Source: Actinomyces qiguomingii
Lineage (GTDB): Bacteria; Actinomycetota; Actinomycetes; Actinomycetales; Actinomycetaceae
Assembly: GCF_004102025.1 (NCBI RefSeq)
Contig: NZ_CP025228.1
Location: 3,224,001-3,288,000 of the forward strand
Direction: 5' to 3'
DNA length: 64,000 nt
Below are positions 1 to 8,727 of this stretch, piece by piece (the first letter of the stretch is position 1; the number at the start of each line of letters is the position of its first letter). The notes below the pieces were generated by a model. It was not told where the DNA came from and ran no database searches. It saw only the letters and a list, made by a program, of their open reading frames with translations. The translations under genes were made by a program, and so were the position numbers.

Positions 1-753
1 GGGCAGGCGGCCACGGCCGCCCGGCTGATCCTGGAACGGGAGTGCCCCAGCTGGCTGTACCCGGTGACCATGGGGGCGACCACCATCTGGGAGCGCTGGG
101 ACTCCATGCTTCCCAACGGGGAGATCAACCCCGGGGAGATGACCAGCTTCAACCATTACGCCCTGGGCGCCGTAACCCAGTGGCTGATCACGGACCTGGC
201 CGGCCTGGACGTGATCGGCGCCGGCGGGCGGGCGCTGCGGGTGGCCCCGCAGGTGGGCCATGGCTTCACCTGCGCGAGCGTGGTGCGCCGGCTGCCGCTG
301 GGCACCGCCCGCGCCGCCTGGGAGATCGACGGCGACACGCTGCACATCAGCGTGCAGGTACCGGTGGGGGCGAGCGCCGAGCTGGCGCTGCCCGGCACGG
401 CGCCGGAGACGCTCGGCCACGGGCTGCATGAGCGCACGGTGACGCTGCCCGCGCAGCTGCGCGACGGCGTCGGACAGATCCGCACGGTGCGCGACCTGAT
501 GGACGACGCCGCCGCCTGGGAGCGCGTGGTGGAGGCCGTGCGCGGCAAGCACGGCGCCTACATGGAAGACCCGGCCGCCACGCTCACCGGCTTCCTCACC
601 CACGAACTCGACTCAACGACGAAGGTGATCCCGGGCGCAGCCACCATGTACGGCTTCATCCCCGGCATGGAGGCGGCCAAGGCCGCGCTTGAGGCGGTAA
701 TCGCCGAGGTGGCACCGAACGCGCCTGAAGTCACCTCCGCCGAGATCGGCTGA
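1..753 (+). CDS. alpha-L-rhamnosidase, GH78 (C-terminal part, cut by window edge)
   Basis: The open frame runs in from the left edge and stops at the TGA at 751-753. The visible 250 residues are the end of the GH78 (alpha/alpha)6 barrel followed by the C-terminal beta-sandwich. The segment ATTIWERWDSMLP near residue 25 is the conserved GH78 block carrying the general-base glutamate, and the TSFNHYALGAV block follows it. GH78 enzymes release terminal alpha-L-rhamnose from plant glycosides and rhamnogalacturonan fragments. No signal peptide can be judged because the start lies outside the window. An extra tail of about 40 residues follows the usual domain end. The same two blocks occur in the two full-length GH78 proteins at 8.7-11.7 kb and 22.3-25.3 kb. 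Confidence 0.93.
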   Translation, partial: GQAATAARLILERECPSWLYPVTMGATTIWERWDSMLPNGEINPGEMTSFNHYALGAVTQWLITDLAGLDVIGAGGRALRVAPQVGHGFTCASVVRRLPLGTARAAWEIDGDTLHISVQVPVGASAELALPGTAPETLGHGLHERTVTLPAQLRDGVGQIRTVRDLMDDAAAWERVVEAVRGKHGAYMEDPAATLTGFLTHELDSTTKVIPGAATMYGFIPGMEAAKAALEAVIAEVAPNAPEVTSAEIG

Positions 754-839
754 AATAACCATCGAGTTCGGTCGAAATAACCATCGAGTTCGGTCGAAAT
801 AACCACCGAGTTCGGTCGAAATAACCATCGAGTTCGGTA
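752..839. repeat. four tandem 22-bp repeats downstream of GH78
   Basis: Four head-to-tail 22-bp units start at 752, 774, 796 and 818. The core is GAAATAACCATCGAGTTCGG. Unit 3 has one change (ACC for ATC) and unit 4 differs at its last base. The array begins inside the stop codon of the GH78 gene and ends 65 bp before the GH43 start. The same unit recurs in opposite orientation at 43056-43109. No coding role is visible. Confidence 0.95.
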
Positions 840-903
840 GATATGCCGATTGCCGACCGCTCGGCGCCACTATCCACCGCCGTCCCCGGGAAGGAGACAT
901 ACC

Positions 904-2478
904 GTGTCCGCCCAGTCCACCCGCCCGATTCTGCCGGGGTACTTCCCCGATCCGTCCATCTGCCGTGTGGACGGGACTTTCTGGCTGGTTAACTCCAGCT
1001 TCGAGTATCTTCCGGGCGTGCCCGTGCACCGCTCCGCCGACCTGGTGCACTGGGAGCAGGTCGGTCACGCCTACACCCGCCCCTCCGCCCTGCCACTGCC
1101 GGGAGGCGACGCCGGCTCCCAGGGCACCTTCGCCCCCACTATTCGCCACCACGACGGCGTCTTCTACGTGATCGTCACCAATATGGGCCAGGACCCGCTG
1201 GGCCAGCGCATCGTGCGTACCACGGATCCCGCCGCCGGCTGGTCCGACCCGGTGGAAGTACCCGACACCCCAGGCATCGACCCGGACCTGTGCTGGGACG
1301 AGGACGGCGTCTGCCACCTGAGCTGGCGCGGGGTGTCCTTCGAGACCGGCACCGTGGTCTCCACACTGCGTTCGGTGCCGATCGATCCGAACACCGGCAA
1401 GCGCCTGGGGGAGGCGGTGGACCTGTGGCAGGGCACGGGCATGCGCGATTCGGAGGGGCCGCACCTGTTCCGGCGCCGCGGTTGGTGGTACCTGCTGCTG
1501 GCCGAGGGCGGCACCGGCGTCGGCCACTGCGTGACGATGGCGCGCGCCCGCGAACTGACGGGCCCTTGGGAGGAGCATCCCAGCAATCCGATCCTCACCC
1601 ACCGCTCCACCGATCACCCGGTGCAGGCCACCGGGCACGCCGACCTGGTCCCGCTCGACGACGCCGGCTGGGATGGGACACGCTTCGCCATGGTGCACCT
1701 GGGCATCCGTCAGCTGGAGCCCTTCCCCGGCTACCACGTCAACGGCCGGGAGACCTTCCTGGTCGGCGTCAACTGGGAGGGGGACTGGCCGGTCGCCGTC
1801 GAGGACCGCTACGTCGAGGCGATCGCCGCGCGCGACGCCGCCTCCACGCATGCCTTCACCGATGAGCTGCGCGGCCAGCCCGGACCGGTGGCCGACGGCG
1901 ACGCTCCTTGGGATCTGCCCGACAGGTGGGTCTCTCCCGGCGGGCTTGCCCGCAACGCCCTGGCCCGTAACGCCGCCGGGAGGCTGACGATAACCGGGCC
2001 CGACGACGACGCCGCGCCCCGCCCGCTGCTGGCCACCCGCTGCCGCGACTCCGCCTGGCGGGCCGAGGCGGAACTGACCGTGGAGCCGGGCGCCGTCGTC
2101 GAACTGTGCGTGTATCTGGACCCCGACCATCGCGCGGCCGTGCGGTGGGACGGGACTCGCGCCGTGGCCGTCGCGACCGCGGCGCCGTTTGAGCAGACTT
2201 TTGGCGAGTTGACGGCAGCGGACTTGGAGGGACTGCAGGGACGGACGGTGCGGATGTGGGTGAGCGCGCAGCTCCCGGAGTCGGGATTATTCGGGCAGCG
2301 CGTGCCCGACGAACTGGTGCTGGGCGTCGGCGTAGACGGTCAGGACGTGGAGTTGGGCCGGTTGGACGGCCGCTACCTGTCCACCGAGGTCGCCGGCGGC
2401 TTCACCGGCCGGGTCGTGGGCGTTCGCGCAGTAAGCGGCACGGCAACCATTGAGCGCTTCGACTACCGGCCGCTATAG
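904..2478 (+). CDS. glycoside hydrolase family 43 (beta-xylosidase / arabinofuranosidase-like)
   Basis: This is a 524-residue protein. I chose the GTG at 904 because AAGGAGAC sits just upstream at about 891-898; an in-frame TTG at 850 has no such site. The N-terminal five-bladed propeller starts with PGYFPDPSI, whose Asp is the usual GH43 catalytic base. DPDLCWDEDG and a later SEGPHLF segment fit the transition-state Asp and the catalytic acid Glu. The last 180 or so residues form a concanavalin-like beta-sandwich typical of beta-xylosidase-type GH43 proteins. There is no signal peptide, so it probably acts in the cytoplasm on imported xylo- or arabino-oligosaccharides. It is transcribed alone after the 22-bp array and converges on the toxin-antitoxin pair. 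Confidence 0.88.
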   Translation: MSAQSTRPILPGYFPDPSICRVDGTFWLVNSSFEYLPGVPVHRSADLVHWEQVGHAYTRPSALPLPGGDAGSQGTFAPTIRHHDGVFYVIVTNMGQDPLGQRIVRTTDPAAGWSDPVEVPDTPGIDPDLCWDEDGVCHLSWRGVSFETGTVVSTLRSVPIDPNTGKRLGEAVDLWQGTGMRDSEGPHLFRRRGWWYLLLAEGGTGVGHCVTMARARELTGPWEEHPSNPILTHRSTDHPVQATGHADLVPLDDAGWDGTRFAMVHLGIRQLEPFPGYHVNGRETFLVGVNWEGDWPVAVEDRYVEAIAARDAASTHAFTDELRGQPGPVADGDAPWDLPDRWVSPGGLARNALARNAAGRLTITGPDDDAAPRPLLATRCRDSAWRAEAELTVEPGAVVELCVYLDPDHRAAVRWDGTRAVAVATAAPFEQTFGELTAADLEGLQGRTVRMWVSAQLPESGLFGQRVPDELVLGVGVDGQDVELGRLDGRYLSTEVAGGFTGRVVGVRAVSGTATIERFDYRPL

Positions 2479-2552
2479 GCACGGCGGAGGGCGGGGCGGA
2501 AGGAACGCGTGCTAGCTCACTGGAGGGAAGAAGCGGTTTGGCACATCATCGT

Positions 2553-2828
2553 TCAGGACGCGAGTTCACGTTCGAGGATCTCACGCAGTAGCTGACTTCG
2601 GGTCTTCCCACGCGACTGTGCCCTGCGGTCGAGCGCCTCGCGCCGGGAACGCGGCACTTTGAAGGCGACTGTCACGAGTTCCTCCTCGGACAGCCGCGGA
2701 CGCCCAGGCGGACCCACCACGAAGGCACCCGGCTCACCCGGAAAGTCACCGCGCTCCGCCGCCTGCGCGAGCGCCTCAATGTCCCGGTCTGTGAGCGTCC
2801 TGCCGCTCTTGGTCGTGTACGTCGTCAC
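2553..2828 (-). CDS. ribbon-helix-helix antitoxin-like protein
   Basis: This 91-residue protein has a C-terminal third (VAFKVPRSRREALDRRAQSRG followed by SQLLREILERE) that reads as a CopG/RHH DNA-binding fold. The N-terminal half carries acidic and proline-rich segments likely to contact the partner protein. It lies 9 bp downstream of the putative toxin gene, in the toxin-first order used by BrnT/BrnA-type modules. It would neutralise the toxin and repress the shared promoter, probably through the palindrome at 3116-3135. The assignment rests on fold pattern and context, not on a recognised family name. Confidence 0.7.
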   Translation of the reverse strand: MTTYTTKSGRTLTDRDIEALAQAAERGDFPGEPGAFVVGPPGRPRLSEEELVTVAFKVPRSRREALDRRAQSRGKTRSQLLREILERELAS

Positions 2829-2837
2829 CGCTTCCTC

Positions 2838-3101
2838 CTAACCGAGTCCGAGCTCGATTGCTGCCTTGTGGGTGAGCTTCATCGCGTGGAATACCAGGAT
2901 GCTGCCATCCTCGAGCTGGACTCCGAGCATCTCGAGCAGCCGGCCCTTCGCATCCATACCGGCTGCTAGGTAGTACTCGGGAGGGTCGAAATTCCGTCTT
3001 CTGATACCGATCGCCTGGCGCCACGCCGTAACAACGTCTTCTGTATCCACGTCTGGGTTCCGCTCCGCCACCCGCGGGTGTACAAGGACGCCGTCAGCCA
3101 T
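2838..3101 (-). CDS. putative toxin of a toxin-antitoxin pair
   Basis: This is an 87-residue protein. I used the ATG at 3101 because AAAGGTGGG lies just before it; an in-frame GTG at 3122 would add seven residues and overlap the operator. The C-terminal half (GRLLEMLGV, then ILVFHAMKLT) has the short beta-strand pattern seen in BrnT-like RNase toxins and related small proteins found next to RHH antitoxins. I cannot identify catalytic residues. Because it is the first gene of a two-gene unit with an RHH partner, toxin is the likeliest role. It could instead be an uncharacterised actinobacterial small protein co-inherited with a CopG regulator. Confidence 0.55.
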   Translation of the reverse strand: MADGVLVHPRVAERNPDVDTEDVVTAWRQAIGIRRRNFDPPEYYLAAGMDAKGRLLEMLGVQLEDGSILVFHAMKLTHKAAIELGLG

Positions 3102-3115
3102 GAAACCCACCTTTT

Positions 3116-3135
3116 GTCTCACAAATATGTTAGAC
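3116..3135. promoter_or_regulatory. palindromic operator upstream of the toxin-antitoxin pair
   Basis: The 20-bp sequence GTCTCACAAATATGTTAGAC is an imperfect palindrome, with 8 of 10 positions matching between arms. It lies 14 bp upstream of the toxin ATG and is the most AT-rich patch here. RHH antitoxins typically autoregulate by binding such sites, so this is a good candidate operator. Confidence 0.5.
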
Positions 3136-3161
3136 GAAAACCCTGCGGGAGGGAAGACCGT

Positions 3162-4967
3162 TCAGTCGCGGCGTACCCGCACCGCCATCCAGGGGCGGCT
3201 CGGAAGCGGCACGTGTACGCTGCCGCCCACCCCAGCGGCCACCTGTTCGATCGTCATGTTCCACGTGTCGATGACGTCGATTGCCGCGGTGCGGCCGTCC
3301 GGCACTGTGACGGTGGTCCGATAGGGCTGTGCACCGCCGAAATAGGTCAGCAGGTAGTCCTCCCCATCCGTGGCCGATGGCGTCCCCCTACCAGGCGGCG
3401 TGGGTATCAGCCTTCCACGAGGTGCGTCCTGGATGAGCCGACACAAGAAGTCTATGCGTTTCCAGCTCTCCCCCCGCAGGACGCCTCCATGAGACCACCA
3501 GATTCCGTCCTCGTGCAGGTAGGTCTCGCCGTGAGTCATACCGGCACCGCGGATGAGGCCCTCCCAGAAACGACGCAGTTCTTCCTCGGCGGTGAGGTTT
3601 CCCCACTCATGCTCCAGGTTGCCCTCGTAGCCGTATTCGTCGATGACGACCGGTTTGCCGAAACGACCTCGCAGATCATCCACATTCCGTCCTATCTCGT
3701 AGCCACCGCCCTGGAAGGACACGTGACTGACCCAGTCGGCGGAGGCGTCGAAGGGACCGAAGATGTTGTGCACGCCGATGGGGTGTCTCGCCGAGTCCTC
3801 CTCCGCCACAATCCGCCCTAGACGGTCCCAGTCCGAGGGATACTTGGTTGTCAGCAACTCGTACTCGTTGGCCATAGACCACCACACATTAGGAAAGGCG
3901 GCCAGACGCCGGACCACATGACGCAGATAGGCGTCGTCCACGTCGGGCGTCATCTCCGCGAAGCCCCAACGGTCGTACGGGTGGAAAAGGATGAGGTCGG
4001 CGACAATCCCGAGGTGCCCCAATTCCCGCACGCAGTCCTCAAGCTTGTCGAAGAAGTCTGCATCGAACACGTCCCAGTCCCACTCACGCTCCCCCGGGCC
4101 GGCCGAGCGGAAGGGGACGGTCTCCGGGTTGGCGTAGTTGTAGTCATAGTGCTTAGGAAAGATGCACATGCGGAGCTTGTTGAAACCGGTGGACGCCAGC
4201 GTTTCCAAGGTGCGGCAGCGCATTCCGGCGCTCTGATGAATCCAGGCGTAGGCGGTGGTGCCCAGGGGTGTGAAGGGCGTGCCATCGGCATGGGTGAAGT
4301 GCCCGTCAGCGACGCGCACAGGTCCATGTTCGCCCGCGGCTGGCGGAGTGACGGCGAGTTCCGCCTCGAGCGGGACTGCCGCGGTGATCCCGTCGATGCG
4401 AAGGTGCCAGTGGCCGGGCGCCTCGGGCAGAAAGCGGGTGACCAGCTCGTCGCCGCGGCGATAAAAAGCTCTCATGACTCTCCGAGTACGGCTCTCCCCG
4501 TTCGCTCCTGCAGCCTCGGCGCTCGGGCCGGAGGATTTCTCATCGGCCGCGTCGGCGAGTGTGGCGGTGAGGGTGACACTTCCGGCGGTCTCGACGTCGC
4601 GCAACACGGCTCCCGCGCCGGGTACGGTTACGGTCACTTCCACGGGCTGGTAGCAGTGGGCCGACGCCGGGGTGCTGAGTCGTGCCCGCGCCTGCTGCTC
4701 GAGCGTCGGCGCGGCGAGCGGGCGGGCCGGTCGGCGCTCGGGCAGCACAGTGGGATCCTCCAGTTCGGCGAGCTCAGCGAGGAGCTTGGCGCGCGTGGAA
4801 CTGTCCCAGCCGAGCGTGATCCCCAGCAGCCCGCCGATAGGAAACTCAGGGTGTTCGACGGCGATCTGCAGGTCGGTCAGCCACGGGATGCCGTCTTGAA
4901 GGAGTGCGCGTGCCTGCGGCACGCTGAGGACGGCCCCCAGAGTGGATTGCGGGCTGAAGTGGTTCAT
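3162..4967 (-). CDS. clan GH-A glycoside hydrolase with DUF5060 and DUF4038/DUF5605-type domains
   Basis: This 601-residue protein is the last gene of the LacI-linked operon, 45 bp after GH3. Residues 1-95 are a helical lead. About 100-215 is an Ig-like DUF5060 domain, 220-510 a TIM barrel, and the remainder a small beta-sandwich. WWSMANEYE (362-370) holds the NE pair expected for the acid/base (Glu368). VVIDEYGYE (440-448) holds the expected nucleophile (Glu444). Both sit at the ends of barrel strands 4 and 7, as in clan GH-A. No signal peptide is seen. The substrate cannot be read from sequence; the company of GH78, GH43 and GH3 suggests a plant heteroglycan side chain. Confidence 0.85.
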   Translation of the reverse strand: MNHFSPQSTLGAVLSVPQARALLQDGIPWLTDLQIAVEHPEFPIGGLLGITLGWDSSTRAKLLAELAELEDPTVLPERRPARPLAAPTLEQQARARLSTPASAHCYQPVEVTVTVPGAGAVLRDVETAGSVTLTATLADAADEKSSGPSAEAAGANGESRTRRVMRAFYRRGDELVTRFLPEAPGHWHLRIDGITAAVPLEAELAVTPPAAGEHGPVRVADGHFTHADGTPFTPLGTTAYAWIHQSAGMRCRTLETLASTGFNKLRMCIFPKHYDYNYANPETVPFRSAGPGEREWDWDVFDADFFDKLEDCVRELGHLGIVADLILFHPYDRWGFAEMTPDVDDAYLRHVVRRLAAFPNVWWSMANEYELLTTKYPSDWDRLGRIVAEEDSARHPIGVHNIFGPFDASADWVSHVSFQGGGYEIGRNVDDLRGRFGKPVVIDEYGYEGNLEHEWGNLTAEEELRRFWEGLIRGAGMTHGETYLHEDGIWWSHGGVLRGESWKRIDFLCRLIQDAPRGRLIPTPPGRGTPSATDGEDYLLTYFGGAQPYRTTVTVPDGRTAAIDVIDTWNMTIEQVAAGVGGSVHVPLPSRPWMAVRVRRD

Positions 4968-5012
4968 ATCAATCTCCTCCGGCGATGTGGATGAGGGCGG
5001 CAGTCGAGTCCG

Positions 5013-7457
5013 TCACGGCTGTTCGATGCGGGCGGGTGCGCACAGAGCGCGATGGCGCCCGACGACGGCGTCGGATCCGGTGATTCGGAAGGACGCCTCC
5101 GCACGCACGTCCTCACTGGAGGAGCCCACCCGCAGATCCATATCTCCCGCCTCGACCACCCAGTGCATGTCCCCGTCCAGCAGGGCCAGCAGGCTCGGAG
5201 CCACCTCGAAACAGACGATGGCGGATTCGCCTGCCGCCAGTTCGATGCGCTGGAAGCCGATTAATTCCTGCACGGGCCGAGTCGTCGTGGCGTAGCGGTC
5301 GGTGGCGTAGAGCTGGACTATCTCGGTGCCGGTCCGCTCCCCAGTATTCGTCACCGTGACACGCGCCCGCACAGCACCGTCGGGGGCGATGGACTCGGCA
5401 TCCAACTCGAGTTCGGAGTATGCGAAAGACGTGTAAGAAAGGCCGTGTCCGAACGCATAGCGCGGAGTGTGGGGCATGTCGACATACTCGGGAAAACCCA
5501 CCGAGTAGCCCTGATGCCACTGCGAACCGTTGGGGTGGTTGTAGTAGACCGGCACTTGTCCGGCGCTGCGGGCGACGGACACGGGCAGGCGCCCGGTGGC
5601 GTCGACGGCGCCGGTAAGGACGTCAACGATGGCCTCTCCCCCGGTCTCGGCCGGGTTCCACGCCTCGAGTAGGGCGCTGAGCCCGTCGGCGGCATCGGAT
5701 GAGACGGGCCGACCATCCATGTGAATACCTATGGTGGGAACGCCGAGCGCACTGATACGCCGCAGCAGCCCCTCCTGCGAGACGGGCAGACCGACCTCCG
5801 TCGAATCGATTCCCTCACCCATCGTGGCGATGGAACCCGTCCCGTTCTTACCGCCGAGCATGAGAATGACAAGGTCGGCGTTCGTTGCCGCCGTGAGCGC
5901 CTCTTCATACCCGGCGTCGGAGTCTCCGGCGACCTCGTATCCACGTACCCAGTCGATCTCGCTGTCGGGCAGGCGTTCACGCAGCTCATCGAGGATGCAG
6001 CGGGCGTCGGGGTGGAAGGCGCCCAGGATGGCGTCGAATTCCTCCCGCTGGTCGGACTGGACCACTGTGCCGGGGATCGTGTCGTATCCGGTGGCTGTAT
6101 CGGCCTCGGCATCGATGGTGCCGGCCATGGAGGCACGCGCGGCGAGCACGCCCTCGGCCATGGACTCGTGAGTGTAACCGGCGAAGTGGAAGCGGGCGTT
6201 CACGGCCTGGGGGCCGACGACGAGCACACGTCCGGGCGCACCGTCGCCCGTTGTGGGCAGCGGCAGGATGCCGTTGTTGCGCAGTAGCACGATGGACTCG
6301 CGGGCACTGCGCAGGGCAGCCTCACGGGCACATTCGCGATTGACTCCGGTGAAGGGCACGGTCAGTGCGTCCCCCTCACGGGCATAGGGATCCTCGAACA
6401 GGCCCATGCGGAACTTGGCCTCCAACACCCGAAGTACCGCACGATCCAGCACGGCCATGTCCGCCCGGCCGGAGTCGAAGCGGGCGGCAAGCTCATCGTT
6501 AAACCCCTGGATTACAGGCCACTCCACATCCATGCCGGCGGTGAGGGCCTGTTGTCCCGCATCGGTGAGGGTCGCGGCGACCTTCTGGAATGTGTGCATA
6601 TTGCTGATGGCGCCATAGTCGGAGACGACCACACCGGCGAAGCCCATCTCGTCTCGGAGCAGGCCGGTGAGTAGACTGCGGGAGCCGGATGCGACTTCAC
6701 CATTGATCGAGTCGTAGCAGGGCATGACACCCCTCAGCCCGGCATTAATGGCAGCCTGGAAGGGTTTGGCGTAGACCTCACGCAGGAGGCGGGTGGTCAC
6801 GGGGGCGTGAGCACCGTGAATACCCCCCTCGGAGCCGTGGAAGCCGACGAAGTGCTTCGCAACCGCCTCGGTGCGCCGGCCAGTGCCGTCGTCGGCTTGA
6901 AGGCCACGGGTGAACGCGGCGCCCAGAGCACCGGCCAGAGTGGGGTCCTCGCCGTAGGCCTCCCCGAAGCGTCCCATGCGGGGGTCACGGGCGATGTCAA
7001 GCACTGGGGCAAGGGAGTAGGTGATGCCGACAGCCCGTTCTTGAGCGCCGACGATCCTTCCGAGTTCCTCCTCCAGCTCCGGGTCGAAGGAGGCACCGCG
7101 ACCGATTCCATTGGGAAAGGAGACGGCACCGGGAAGATACGCACCGCAAACGGCCTCCATGTGGAAAACTGCCGGGATGCCATGGGGCTGACGGGCAATG
7201 ATCTCGGCCTGGAGACGGCGCTGGAACGAGGCCACCTGGGCAAGATCGGTGACTCGCCGCATCTCCAAGGTGGTGACGTGACCTACTCCGAGCGGTGTCC
7301 CCGCGACGATGTCCTGGATATCCGTGTCGGTGTCGCAGGTGCCGGGAAACACGCATTGCAGTTGGCTGAGCTTTTCGGCCGTGGACATGTCGGCGAGTAG
7401 ACAGTCGGCGCGCTGTGACGGACTGAGGCTGGTATTCAGCCAGGGTGCGCTGTGCAT
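5013..7457 (-). CDS. glycoside hydrolase family 3 (beta-glucosidase / beta-xylosidase-like)
   Basis: This is an 814-residue protein. The ATG at 7457 follows TAGGAG with good spacing; the frame stays open upstream to 7625 but runs into the neighbouring gene. Domain order is GH3 N-terminal TIM barrel (about 20-320), alpha/beta sandwich (about 400-640) and a fibronectin III-like domain (about 700-790). AVAKHFVG (199-206) is the substrate-binding KH motif and VVSDYGA (277-283) carries the nucleophile Asp280. There is no signal peptide, so a cytoplasmic enzyme is expected. It sits between GH43 and the GH-A gene, 61 bp and 45 bp from each. It would remove non-reducing beta-linked glucose, xylose or arabinose from imported oligosaccharides. 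Confidence 0.92.
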   Translation of the reverse strand: MHSAPWLNTSLSPSQRADCLLADMSTAEKLSQLQCVFPGTCDTDTDIQDIVAGTPLGVGHVTTLEMRRVTDLAQVASFQRRLQAEIIARQPHGIPAVFHMEAVCGAYLPGAVSFPNGIGRGASFDPELEEELGRIVGAQERAVGITYSLAPVLDIARDPRMGRFGEAYGEDPTLAGALGAAFTRGLQADDGTGRRTEAVAKHFVGFHGSEGGIHGAHAPVTTRLLREVYAKPFQAAINAGLRGVMPCYDSINGEVASGSRSLLTGLLRDEMGFAGVVVSDYGAISNMHTFQKVAATLTDAGQQALTAGMDVEWPVIQGFNDELAARFDSGRADMAVLDRAVLRVLEAKFRMGLFEDPYAREGDALTVPFTGVNRECAREAALRSARESIVLLRNNGILPLPTTGDGAPGRVLVVGPQAVNARFHFAGYTHESMAEGVLAARASMAGTIDAEADTATGYDTIPGTVVQSDQREEFDAILGAFHPDARCILDELRERLPDSEIDWVRGYEVAGDSDAGYEEALTAATNADLVILMLGGKNGTGSIATMGEGIDSTEVGLPVSQEGLLRRISALGVPTIGIHMDGRPVSSDAADGLSALLEAWNPAETGGEAIVDVLTGAVDATGRLPVSVARSAGQVPVYYNHPNGSQWHQGYSVGFPEYVDMPHTPRYAFGHGLSYTSFAYSELELDAESIAPDGAVRARVTVTNTGERTGTEIVQLYATDRYATTTRPVQELIGFQRIELAAGESAIVCFEVAPSLLALLDGDMHWVVEAGDMDLRVGSSSEDVRAEASFRITGSDAVVGRHRALCAPARIEQP

Positions 7458-7518
7458 TCGGGTGCTCCTAATCGGGTCGGGTGTTTTGCAGACAATTAAT
7501 TGCAGTCGAAGTCGGTGG

Positions 7519-8727
7519 TCAGTCGAAGTCCTCGACGCGCCACTCGTCGTGCCAGTGAATCTGGACGCGGTCGCCGTCAAAGCGGATCGGGAGCCAGACA
7601 TAGTCGGCCACGGCGGTGTCGGCACCGTTCAGTTCATATAGGGAGGCCTCGACGGCGGGGCTGGGCGCGCCGCTAAGAATTGCCTCAACGTCGGTGTTCT
7701 GCCCGCCCATGGGCCTGAACCGCGCGGCGAAGCCCTGCTGTACCAGGCGGGCGTCGCCGTCCCAGGCGGGCAGCCAACGGTCGGCCAACGCGATGTACAG
7801 GTCCTGTTTGCCCGGATGCCGGAAGACCGACGAGATCTGCGAATGGTAGGAGGTTCCGGTGACATCACCGGAGTGCGGATCGCCCTGCTCACGCCACGGT
7901 CCGTGATAGCTGGGAGCGGTTGCGACCATGGAGGGGTTGGGCAGGTAGCCGGTGGTCCCAGAGGTGATCAAATAGTGGCGCCCTTTCCGCTCGAAGTATG
8001 CGGGGGCCTCACGCACGTATGGAGGTTGCAGCCGTGGGAAGTGGGTGGAGTAGTAGCCGGCGACGTCGGTGTAGTCGGTGGTGAGGTCGGCGCAGATCAG
8101 TTCCGAGTGAACCCGTTCGAAATAGTAGTAGCCCTTGGCGTCGGTGGGGTCCACGACCAGGTCGAAGTCGCCGGCGTTCATACCCAACGGCTTGAAGTCG
8201 CGGTGGGCCATCCGGTAGGGGCCGAGCAGATTGTCGGCGACCAGCACGCTGGAGCGCTGTCCGCGCCGGCTCATTACCTTGATCCAGCATACGAACAGCC
8301 CCGTCTGCGCATTGAAGACGATGTGAGGACGGTCCAGCTTCGCAGCCGGGTGGAGTGGAGAGCCGGGGTCATCCGGCTCCGGTGGGATGATCAGGCCACA
8401 GTCCTCCCAGTTGTACAGGTCGGTGGAGCGGTAGGCGCGTACGCCCCAGTGCCAGGTGGATCCGTCGGGGGTGGTGCGCTCCTTGTTCTCGCCGTACCAG
8501 TAGTAGACGCCGTCGACGACGATGATCGATCCGCCGTGGGCCTGGATGCGTTTGCCCTCGGTGTCATACCAGGGGCGTCCGGGAGTGAAGCAGGTGCGGC
8601 GACGCACACGCCCCGCATCCGGTAGGGACTCCGGGTGAATGGGCGGGAATGCTGCGACGTGGGCGGGCGAGGTATCCGCATCATTCGTGCCGGCAACTGA
8701 TGGGTGGTTCGAAACGTTCATGTTCAT
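7519..8727 (-). CDS. GH43-like hydrolase resembling exo-beta-1,3-galactanase (GH43_24 type)
   Basis: This 402-residue protein has an ATG at 8727 that overlaps the GH78 stop as ATGA and follows GAGGAG inside that gene, so translation is coupled. After a flexible N-terminus of about 45 residues, a QAHGGSIIVVDGVYYWYGE block (about 62-80) opens a five-bladed propeller. That block is the hallmark of galactan 1,3-beta-galactosidase-like GH43 proteins, in which the usual catalytic base Asp is not conserved. LDRPHIVFN and VREAPAYFE fit the remaining active-site strands. Type II arabinogalactan is therefore a reasonable substrate guess. No secretion signal is visible. Confidence 0.8.
   Translation of the reverse strand: MNMNVSNHPSVAGTNDADTSPAHVAAFPPIHPESLPDAGRVRRRTCFTPGRPWYDTEGKRIQAHGGSIIVVDGVYYWYGENKERTTPDGSTWHWGVRAYRSTDLYNWEDCGLIIPPEPDDPGSPLHPAAKLDRPHIVFNAQTGLFVCWIKVMSRRGQRSSVLVADNLLGPYRMAHRDFKPLGMNAGDFDLVVDPTDAKGYYYFERVHSELICADLTTDYTDVAGYYSTHFPRLQPPYVREAPAYFERKGRHYLITSGTTGYLPNPSMVATAPSYHGPWREQGDPHSGDVTGTSYHSQISSVFRHPGKQDLYIALADRWLPAWDGDARLVQQGFAARFRPMGGQNTDVEAILSGAPSPAVEASLYELNGADTAVADYVWLPIRFDGDRVQIHWHDEWRVEDFD

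Noticed and set aside
613..2130. Long minus-strand open frame opposite the GH43 gene
   Set aside because: It is a GC-rich shadow frame. The plus strand has clear GH43 motifs and a ribosome-binding site.
3078..5295. Plus-strand frames across the GH-A and GH3 genes (for example 3918-4994)
   Set aside because: Opposite strand carries conserved catalytic motifs; these are shadows.
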